From Clostridia bacterium (GTDB lineage Bacteria; Bacillota; Clostridia; Oscillospirales; CAG-272): 59,170 bases of DNA. The number at the start of each line of letters is the position of its first letter. The first letter of the stretch is position 1. The notes under the pieces were generated by a model. The model worked only from the letters and a program-made list of their open reading frames with translations. It had not been told where the DNA came from and made no database searches. Shown here in pieces: positions 53,484 through 59,170 of this stretch. The DNA lies in the NCBI GenBank assembly GCA_017623975.1, contig JAGANX010000043.1, forward strand, positions 1 through 59,170. Direction: 5' to 3'. A program made the translations under genes and the position numbers.

Positions 53484-53843
53484 CTATTGCTTGTTGTCAG
53501 TCCACAAACCGTCCTGTTCAGGCGGTGGATCTTGATTACTTGCACCTGAGCTTGAAGCGACTGAGCTTGTACTTGAATCGGTAGTATCTATACTTGAATC
53601 AACTGTGCTTGTACTCGAATCAACTGCATCTGTGCTTGAATCAACTGTACCTACGCTTGAATTATCTGTGTCTTCACTTGATTCAGCAGTGCTTGAATCC
53701 GTTGTGCTAACCGTTGAACCAATTGAAGTGCCTGAACTATCAGTGCTTGGTGTTGTAGAGCTTGACGGGTTCTTATCACCGCATGAGCAAATTAACACAA
53801 GCGAAAGGAGCAGAGTCAAGGATAAAGCCAAAAGCTTTTTCAT
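53484..53843 (-). CDS. Ser/Thr/Asp-rich low-complexity lipoprotein
   Basis: The 119-aa protein has a lipoprotein signal ending ICSC (Cys21). Nearly all the remainder is a Ser/Thr/Asp-rich repeat (TDSST, VDSST, STSTV units) with a short C-terminal tail QDPPPEQDGLWTDNKQ. The stretch looks like a flexible spacer or a heavily modified stalk with no folded domain. I chose the ATG at 53843; a GTG at 53864 in the same frame would add seven residues. It starts 5 bases after the stop of the 54-aa gene, so it is the third gene of the operon. Confidence 0.75.
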   Translation of the reverse strand: MKKLLALSLTLLLSLVLICSCGDKNPSSSTTPSTDSSGTSIGSTVSTTDSSTAESSEDTDNSSVGTVDSSTDAVDSSTSTVDSSIDTTDSSTSSVASSSGASNQDPPPEQDGLWTDNKQ

Positions 53844-53848
53844 AGTTT

Positions 53849-54013
53849 TCACAGATGAATCCACCTGCTAACATTGAAAACAGCACTCTTGTCATCTCCC
53901 GTGTCAACGCCTTCAAGGGCTGTCACCTCGTAGCCGTTACCGCTTGTTAATATTATGTCGGTGACTTCGATGCTTTCAATTTCAATTATAGGAGCAACAT
54001 ATTTCTTATTCAT
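53849..54013 (-). CDS. 54-aa peptide of the Y-x-x-P / DII-x-x-SGN type
   Basis: The peptide starts MNKKYVAPIIEIESIEV, continues TDIILTSGNGYEVT and ends in a short hydrophobic tail. Small proteins with a K-Y-x-x-P-x-x-E start and a DI..SG centre are scattered in gut Clostridia, and some look like RiPP or secreted-peptide precursors. None has a role I can name. I chose the ATG at 54013 because it overlaps the large gene's stop by 8 bases (ATGAATAA), a coupling signal; an earlier start at 54043 lies inside that gene. No modification enzyme or dedicated exporter is adjacent. Confidence 0.7.
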   Translation of the reverse strand: MNKKYVAPIIEIESIEVTDIILTSGNGYEVTALEGVDTGDDKSAVFNVSRWIHL

Positions 54014-57000
54014 TTTCTGCCTCCGTTTCAAAAAGATTATCAATACAGTTCCAGTATTCCTGTGCTACCTGCTCGTCTGTCAAGGCAACATCATAAATTT
54101 TTGCCTCGAAAAGTTCGTAGTTTGCGTATTCGCTCAATGCTTCGCCTGAATACTGTGGATTGTAGCAGATGCCAAGGATATAGTCGTTTTCAGCGCCGCC
54201 CTTAAATGAGCCTGTGCCATAGTCTGCACTTGCCACAAGGATGCCGTTTATATAAAGTTTCATTATATTAGTGTCCTTATCGTAAGAACCAACGATGTGG
54301 ATAAGGTCACCTGATACTGCAAGAGGGGTAGAACCACTCATATCAGATGTGGATGAGTAGGCACCGGAACCATTGGAGTTAGGATTTGTTGAGCCTATTT
54401 GGAAGGTAAGTTGCCCACCTGCCTGTTTACGCAAGTAAAGTGTAGTTCCGCCACTGTTACATGAGGTGATTAGTCCAACGGTTTGACCCGGAAGTTTGTC
54501 AAGACGCAAGAAAATTTCAAAGGTTGATGAATCCATAACGAAATTGCCCCACTCCTCGTCAGAGGTGATTTCATTAAAATTAACGGTCATATAATACTTT
54601 TCTTTGTATCTGTCACCTGTGTATGTGTTAGTTGTCGTTTCTACACCGTTATGCTCAACGGTTGTTTCGGTAACACTTCCGCCTGTTACTGTAACAGTTG
54701 CATTGCCCATAGTATCGGTAAGAGTGCCGCCCTTTATATCTAAATCAAAGAATGCGTCAGGAACTTCAACCGGCTCATTAGGACGGTTAATTTCAACTCT
54801 TTCATCATCAGGCTCTTCGATTTCTATATTCGGGAACTTTTCACCGTCATAGAGTTTGCCATCGTATGGCAAGTAGAGTTCTACAGTTTGCACACCGGAC
54901 ACGAAAATTTGTTTAACTGTCTTGCTTTCGGTTGCAAGATAGAAGTTTGCACTTGCGCCTGCGTTTGAATTGTACCAGGAAAGTGGTGCAGGGTAGAGGA
55001 TATATGTAGCATCTGCGTTAAGGTACAAATCTTTAATTGTGCCGCCATTGTTTAAGCCGTGGTGCGCAACTTGTAAAAAGTCAGATTTCAAGCTTGCGCC
55101 GAATATTCTGTTAAGACGGGAAGCGCCAACATCGGATACATCGCCGAGGAATAGCATCTTTTGTCCTGCAATGGTCACTGTGAAAATAGTAGATGAGGAG
55201 TTGAAGTCATAATTTGCAACCGTGCTTGGGTAGAGATCTTCAAGAGTTTGTATAATCTCAATTTCAGCATCTGCATAGTAGAACTTATATCCACTGTGAA
55301 GCTTAACAAATTCTGTGTCGGTTAGGTATGTAGCCACTACTTCCTTAAAGTACCCATATCTTTGCTTGCTTTCATCAAGCATATAGCTTGAACCGCTGTT
55401 TAAAATATCATTATCAGCCGGGAAATTATAAAGTATTTGCTTGATTGTAACATTATCGTGGTACTTATCAACAAAGAAATTAAAGGTACCGATATGGTCG
55501 CCGTGACAGTGGGTGAAAATCCAGCCTGCAATAACGATGTCGTTACCCTCGCCTGCCAAGGATGCTAATGTATTATAAAGCTTGTCAGCCTCGTTTTCGT
55601 TAGAATCGCACCAGCCACCGTCAATTATCAGGAATGTGCCGTCAGATAACTGAATTACATAGGACATACCCTCTGCTATTGAAGTTTCAAGCTTGATTTG
55701 TGTGATAGATGGGTCGGTTACCTTTTCAAAGGTAGGCTTAGTTAGGTTAGCGGGCAGGTTAGTTAAGGTTTCATACGAAATTACAGCCTCGCTTAAATCA
55801 CTTGAACAAGTGAGGTTAATAAGCTTTGTTCCTGCTTTGAAAACGTAGAACTTAACACCGTTAATTTCATTTTCGGAAATCTTTTCGTAGCCACCGGCAA
55901 TTAAATTGCTCAGATAAACATTAAGCTCTTCGGCATCAGTGTTACTGATTTTGAAAACAACTGTATCCTCGCTGCTTATGCTTTTTGTAAATGTAGCACT
56001 CTTGTGACCGTAGCCGACAACGCCGTCTATCTCTATCTTTGTCGCAAAGTCTTTAAGAGAAACGATGTGATTAAGGGTGTTAAGAGCAGTTTCATTACCC
56101 TCAAAGTCACCGTCATCTAATGTAGCCTCAGCCACACGAACAATAGATACTGCATTTAAGCCTGTATCCGCTACTGCGGAGGCAAGCCTATCAGAAACAA
56201 CAGAGTTTACATAGAACGCCTGCTGATTTCCCTTTGCATCTGTCAAAAGGATATAACCGAGAACAACAAACTCCATATTGTATGAATATCTTGTATCCTC
56301 GAAGCCTGTCAATGCAAATCTGTATGAGTGATAGCCATCACCCTTAACTGCGTCAGCATAGGAATACTGCTTTTCTCCGTTCTTCATGGCAGGGGCAAAG
56401 ATAACCTTGCCACTCTCTTTTGCCTCTTGGGAAATAAGGTTTCCGTTAAGTGCTATCACCTCATTTTTTGTTGAAACAACTGCGCCGTACTCAATGCTTG
56501 ACGGTCCGTAGCCTGCAAGCGAGCAGAAGGAGTTAAACATGCTCTCGTTAATGTGAAATTCACCGCGAATACCGGATCCGTTTCCTAAGTAAATAGCAAC
56601 GCCGGCAGACTCAATGATGTAGTTTTTAACTACACACTTGCTTGCTCCCTCACCGGCAAATTTAATGTCGGTTGTACAGAAATAGCCATCAATTGCATAG
56701 CTGTTGCAGTTTGCTATTTTTCCAAAAAACGCACCGTATGCGTTAGAACCTGTGGTGGAAACAACATTACCGGAGCTAAAACAGTTCTTTATGTAGGTTC
56801 CTTGGAATTGACCGCAAATACCGCCTACATTGTAGCCGTTGCCTGTAATGGCTCCTGCATTGTAGCAGTCAGTTAGGTTTGCAATTGAGCCCTGTGAGTC
56901 CCAAACGCAACCAACGATACCGCCAACATCAAGACCGCTACTAATTGGTGTAGTACCGTTGATGCTACCAAAGTTGGCACAGTTGCTAATTGTTGCTGTC

Positions 57001-57491
57001 TTACTGTTAAGCAAGCCAACAATACCACCTGTGTTCTTTCTTCCGCTTACGGTTGCATAGTTGATACAGTTGTCAACATTTGCAGAGCCGATTATCTTGC
57101 CGGCAACACCTGCAACCTTGTCGGAGCCTGTAACTGTTCCCGTTACAGTAAGGTTTTTGATTTTACCGGAAACGACACCGAAAAGAGCATCATAGGTGTT
57201 GGTGCCGCTTGTAGCACCTACAATGTTTACATCAATTGTGTGATTTCCACCGTCGAAAACACCACTAAATGTGCCTTCAACGATAGTGCCCGTGTTTGAT
57301 GATACCGAGATATCGGCGTTCAGCTTGTAATGGGCAGAAAGATTGTTGTTTATTTCCATAAAATCTTCTGCCGTTTCCACTATGTAAGGGTCGGTTTCAG
57401 TTCCTGCGCCTGTCAAAGCGCTAACTGAAATTGCAAATAAGCACATTAGCATAGTGATTAATGAAAGGGACAATAAGAATTTCCTTTTCAT
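54006..57491 (-). CDS. Secreted GLUG / metallo-beta-lactamase / LamG-like protein
   Basis: The 1161-aa protein has a signal peptide (residues 1-25, ending SVSA) and GLUG-type repeats (about 95-290; GGIVGLLNS, GGIVGCVWD, GGICGQFQG). A metallo-beta-lactamase fold follows (about 600-880) with THCHGDHIG near residue 658, FLGDVSD and QVAHHGLNNGG, as in ComEC-type hydrolases. A LamG/concanavalin-type domain lies at about 960-1150 (MKLYINGILVASADYGTG). GLUG repeats usually bind surface partners and the LamG domain a glycan, so this may be a substrate-targeted hydrolase acting outside the cell. No anchor is seen. The substrate is unknown; phosphodiesters are typical of the ComEC-like MBL group. Confidence 0.8.
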   Translation of the reverse strand: MKRKFLLSLSLITMLMCLFAISVSALTGAGTETDPYIVETAEDFMEINNNLSAHYKLNADISVSSNTGTIVEGTFSGVFDGGNHTIDVNIVGATSGTNTYDALFGVVSGKIKNLTVTGTVTGSDKVAGVAGKIIGSANVDNCINYATVSGRKNTGGIVGLLNSKTATISNCANFGSINGTTPISSGLDVGGIVGCVWDSQGSIANLTDCYNAGAITGNGYNVGGICGQFQGTYIKNCFSSGNVVSTTGSNAYGAFFGKIANCNSYAIDGYFCTTDIKFAGEGASKCVVKNYIIESAGVAIYLGNGSGIRGEFHINESMFNSFCSLAGYGPSSIEYGAVVSTKNEVIALNGNLISQEAKESGKVIFAPAMKNGEKQYSYADAVKGDGYHSYRFALTGFEDTRYSYNMEFVVLGYILLTDAKGNQQAFYVNSVVSDRLASAVADTGLNAVSIVRVAEATLDDGDFEGNETALNTLNHIVSLKDFATKIEIDGVVGYGHKSATFTKSISSEDTVVFKISNTDAEELNVYLSNLIAGGYEKISENEINGVKFYVFKAGTKLINLTCSSDLSEAVISYETLTNLPANLTKPTFEKVTDPSITQIKLETSIAEGMSYVIQLSDGTFLIIDGGWCDSNENEADKLYNTLASLAGEGNDIVIAGWIFTHCHGDHIGTFNFFVDKYHDNVTIKQILYNFPADNDILNSGSSYMLDESKQRYGYFKEVVATYLTDTEFVKLHSGYKFYYADAEIEIIQTLEDLYPSTVANYDFNSSSTIFTVTIAGQKMLFLGDVSDVGASRLNRIFGASLKSDFLQVAHHGLNNGGTIKDLYLNADATYILYPAPLSWYNSNAGASANFYLATESKTVKQIFVSGVQTVELYLPYDGKLYDGEKFPNIEIEEPDDERVEINRPNEPVEVPDAFFDLDIKGGTLTDTMGNATVTVTGGSVTETTVEHNGVETTTNTYTGDRYKEKYYMTVNFNEITSDEEWGNFVMDSSTFEIFLRLDKLPGQTVGLITSCNSGGTTLYLRKQAGGQLTFQIGSTNPNSNGSGAYSSTSDMSGSTPLAVSGDLIHIVGSYDKDTNIMKLYINGILVASADYGTGSFKGGAENDYILGICYNPQYSGEALSEYANYELFEAKIYDVALTDEQVAQEYWNCIDNLFETEAENE

Positions 57492-57523
57492 AAATTTCCT
57501 CCTTGATTTTATTTTCTCTTTAT

Positions 57524-57552
57524 ATTATAATATTGTTGAGCGAAACTGTCAA
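57524..57552 (-). promoter_or_regulatory. Promoter of the MBL-peptide-lipoprotein operon
   Basis: Minus strand TTGACA (57547-57552) and TATAAT (57524-57529), 17 bp apart. The spacer contains the whole first 11-bp operator-like repeat. Confidence 0.9.
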
Positions 57553-57582
57553 TTATACACCTGTTTTTTGAGCGAAACGCTC
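57536..57582. promoter_or_regulatory. Paired 11-bp operator candidates in the divergent region
   Basis: TTGAGCGAAAC occurs at 57536-57546 and 57568-57578, with starts 32 bp (about three helical turns) apart. The second lies in a perfect GAGCG-AAA-CGCTC palindrome (57570-57582). The first lies between the -35 and -10 boxes of the minus-strand promoter. CGAAA-containing sites are typical for DeoR-family regulators, and one is encoded next to them. Confidence 0.65.
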
Positions 57583-57639
57583 GTTTTGTGATTGCGATAC
57601 TTGGAAAAAACACTCATTTTTTACAGCAAGGAGGTCAAA

Positions 57640-58380
57640 ATGTCATTTAAGGATAGAGAAAGCAAAATACTTGAATATTTAAGGCAAAACCGCGAGGTAT
57701 CTGTTGAGGAGCTTCACACAAAGCTTTTTGTCAGCGTGCCTACTATACGCAGGGACCTTAAAGCACTGGCTGACTCGGGTAAAATTATAAGGACTCACGG
57801 CGGAGCCTTTTTAAGCAGCTTACCGGGGGAGAGCGTCCCACAGGAGCTTCGAGAAAGGGAATTTGTTGAAGAAAAGGACATTATTGCAAAAAAATGTCTT
57901 GACCTTATAAAAGACGGGGATTCCGTTATGATAGATGCGTCTTCTACCTGTATGCAGTTAATTAAGCTTTTAGGTGGAAAAAACTCAATTGTGGTTATAA
58001 CTAACAACACTAAGGCACCATTTGTTTCCGCAAAAACGGGGGTTAAAACTCTTGTTACCGGTGGTGAAATATCCAAAACCTCATTTAGCTACGTTGGCTC
58101 TTTGGCAGAGGAATTTATAAGAAAATTCAATGCGGATATCTGCTTTTTCTCTGTTTGTTCACTGTCACCCGATGGCTTACTTACAAATAACTCCACCTCG
58201 GAAAATCAGCTTTGTAAGGTTATGCTTGAACACTCTAAAAAATCGGTGTTGCTGTTAAATTCACAAAAAATAGGTGACCCTAAGCTGAACACCCTTTGCA
58301 CCCTTCGTGACGTTGACCTTGTGGTATCGGAAAAAGATATTTCCGACCTCTTCCCGGAATATAAGGAAAAATTTATATAA
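57640..58380 (+). CDS. DeoR/GlpR-family transcriptional regulator
   Basis: The 246-aa protein has the N-terminal DeoR helix-turn-helix (about residues 6-57; SVPTIRRDLKALADSGK) followed by THGGAF and a DeoR-C sugar-phosphate sensor domain with the MIDASSTC and SVCSLSPDGLLT segments. Such proteins are mostly repressors released by a phosphorylated sugar. I chose the ATG at 57640 because CAAGGAGGTC precedes it; the frame from 57592 would cover that site. It is divergent from the MBL operon and likely controls it and itself. Confidence 0.92.
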   Translation: MSFKDRESKILEYLRQNREVSVEELHTKLFVSVPTIRRDLKALADSGKIIRTHGGAFLSSLPGESVPQELREREFVEEKDIIAKKCLDLIKDGDSVMIDASSTCMQLIKLLGGKNSIVVITNNTKAPFVSAKTGVKTLVTGGEISKTSFSYVGSLAEEFIRKFNADICFFSVCSLSPDGLLTNNSTSENQLCKVMLEHSKKSVLLLNSQKIGDPKLNTLCTLRDVDLVVSEKDISDLFPEYKEKFI

Positions 58381-58390
58381 ACATATAATA

Positions 58391-58432
58391 AAGGTAGGAA
58401 ATTTGCATTTTTGCTAAATTCCTACCTTGTTT
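58391..58432 (+). terminator. Terminator of the DeoR-family gene
   Basis: Stem AAGGTAGGAA/TTCCTACCTT (58391-58400, 58419-58428) followed by GTTTG. Confidence 0.75.
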
Positions 58433-58454
58433 GATAATATAATAGAGCAGGCAC

Positions 58455-58490
58455 AAAAAAGGCTATACTAACCGAAATTAGTATAGCCTA
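58455..58490 (-). terminator. Candidate terminator of ppdK
   Basis: A perfect 12-bp stem AGGCTATACTAA/TTAGTATAGCCT (58460-58471, 58478-58489) with six A before it on the plus strand, giving a T run on the minus strand. Confidence 0.8.
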
Positions 58491-58520
58491 AATTTGTTTA
58501 AGTCTAAGTAACCTTAAAGC

Positions 58521-58600
58521 ATTCACAAAGTGAATATATCATTTGGCAAAGCCAAATATCAAATTGCGAAGCGATATGTTGCATTGAGAAGCAATATATC
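58521..58600. repeat. ATATC-punctuated hairpin array (array C)
   Basis: Hairpins ATTCAC-AAA-GTGAAT (58521-58535), ATTTGGC-AAA-GCCAAAT (58541-58557) and ATTGC-GAA-GCGAT (58563-58575, one wobble pair), and a looser TTGC/GCAA (58579-58594), are joined by ATATC or ATAT. The array lies between the ppdK stop and its terminator. Confidence 0.7.
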
Positions 58601-58620
58601 ACTTTAACTCGCTGTACGAA

Positions 58621-59170
58621 TTACTTGCGTGGGTTCTTAATAGCAGCCTGAGCAGCAGCAAGTCTTGCAATCGGAACTCTGAATGGTGAGCAAGATACAT
58701 AGGAGAGACCGATCTTATGGCAGAACTCAACAGATGTTGGGTCACCACCGTGTTCACCACAGATACCAATGTGCATGTTAGGTCTAACTTCCTTACCCAT
58801 GTCAACTGCCATGGACATAAGCTTACCAACACCGTTTTGGTCGATTCTTGCGAATGGATCGTTTTCGTAAATCTTGCTTTCGTAGTAAGCTGTCAAGAAC
58901 TTACCAGCGTCATCACGGCTGAAACCGAATGTCATCTGGGTGAGGTCGTTTGTACCGAAGCAGAAGAACTCAGCATCCTTAGCGATTTCGTCAGCAGTGA
59001 TACAAGCTCTTGGGATTTCCATCATTGTACCAACTTCATATTTGAGGTCAGAGCCTGCATTTGCGATTTCTTCATCAGCAACTGCAACAACGATCTTCTT
59101 AACGAAGTTGAATTCCTTGATTTCGCCAACCAATGGAATCATGATTTCAGGAACGATGTTCCAATCAGGA
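58621..59170 (-). CDS. ppdK: Pyruvate, phosphate dikinase, C-terminal part (5' end outside window)
   Basis: PPDK interconverts pyruvate, ATP and Pi with PEP, AMP and PPi. The 183 visible residues are the C-terminal PEP/pyruvate-binding barrel, with EIMIPLVGE, YEVGTMMEIPRA, FFCFGTNDLTQMTFGFSRDD and the active-site Cys in HIGICGEHGGDP. The frame stays open to the window edge at 59170, so the start lies beyond it. With the Na+-pump decarboxylase (20059-23486), it fits a cell that shuttles carbon between PEP, pyruvate and oxaloacetate. A hairpin array lies between its stop and its terminator. Confidence 0.97.
   Translation of the reverse strand, partial: PDWNIVPEIMIPLVGEIKEFNFVKKIVVAVADEEIANAGSDLKYEVGTMMEIPRACITADEIAKDAEFFCFGTNDLTQMTFGFSRDDAGKFLTAYYESKIYENDPFARIDQNGVGKLMSMAVDMGKEVRPNMHIGICGEHGGDPTSVEFCHKIGLSYVSCSPFRVPIARLAAAQAAIKNPRK

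Noticed and set aside
53500-53760. Tandem DNA repeat as a regulatory or structural element
   Set aside because: The repeats are imperfect and follow the codons of the Ser/Thr/Asp-rich lipoprotein, so they reflect protein low complexity.

Overview
The window reads as a chromosomal segment of an anaerobic, fermentative Clostridia-type bacterium (Bacillota), most likely an uncultured gut lineage. The evidence is RNase Y, AAGGAGG ribosome binding sites, consensus sigma-A promoters with very regular 17-bp spacing, a Na+-pumping oxaloacetate decarboxylase, pyruvate phosphate dikinase, a split transketolase, BspA-like leucine-rich surface proteins and many glycan-active enzymes. No rRNA or tRNA gene, CRISPR array, integrase or transposase was recognised. 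No gene-free stretch exceeds about 300 bases; the 150-265 base gaps hold promoters, terminators and hairpin repeats.

Layout. 1-546 is an interrupted membrane-protein frame. 587-2131 (-) is RNase Y. 2356-5490 (+) holds a flavin reductase-like protein, a GH78-like rhamnosidase and methylglyoxal synthase. 5530-8571 (-) is a large anchored surface protein and 8771-9688 (+) an unknown membrane protein. 14685-9839 (-) is one operon: a YtqB-like methyltransferase, mnmE, an RNHCP protein, a radical SAM protein and a GH36-type alpha-galactosidase. alaS, a small unknown gene and an LRR protein follow (14869-19867, +). 20059-23486 (+) is a complete sodium-pump decarboxylase operon in the order gamma, biotin carrier, beta, alpha. 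A polysaccharide deacetylase (+) and an SGNH hydrolase (-) come next.

25840-33140 (+) is a compact phage-derived cassette: a small-terminase-like protein (apparently frameshifted at an A7 run), an adaptor-like protein, an 808-aa tail protein, a fibre, a small conserved protein and three membrane proteins. No portal, capsid, large terminase, integrase or lysin is visible. A split transketolase (33216-35017), a MATE exporter, a second GH78-like enzyme (-) and an LRR lipoprotein follow. 41039-46172 (+) is a gliding-type ABC module (ATPase, permease, GldG-like, DUF4340). A GH94 phosphorylase, a metallophosphoesterase and a membrane protein complete that strand. 51993-50076 (-) is a tightly coupled operon (LMW phosphatase, sfsA, ZIP transporter), and the tail of the ZIP gene is repeated just beyond its stop. 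An alpha-L-fucosidase (-) precedes the last block.

The last block is the most unusual host locus. A secreted 1161-aa protein combining GLUG repeats, a metallo-beta-lactamase fold and a LamG-like domain is translationally coupled to a 54-aa peptide and followed by a Ser/Thr-rich lipoprotein. It is divergent from a DeoR-family regulator, and two identical 11-bp repeats 32 bp apart lie in the shared promoter region. The window ends inside ppdK (-).

Together the genes suggest a glycan forager (rhamnose, galactose and fucose side chains, disaccharide phosphorolysis) that routes carbon through PEP, pyruvate and oxaloacetate and conserves energy as a Na+ gradient. Three loci (17531, 32019, 58521) carry short hairpins punctuated by TATC or ATATC, which look like one family of mobile or dispersed intergenic repeats.
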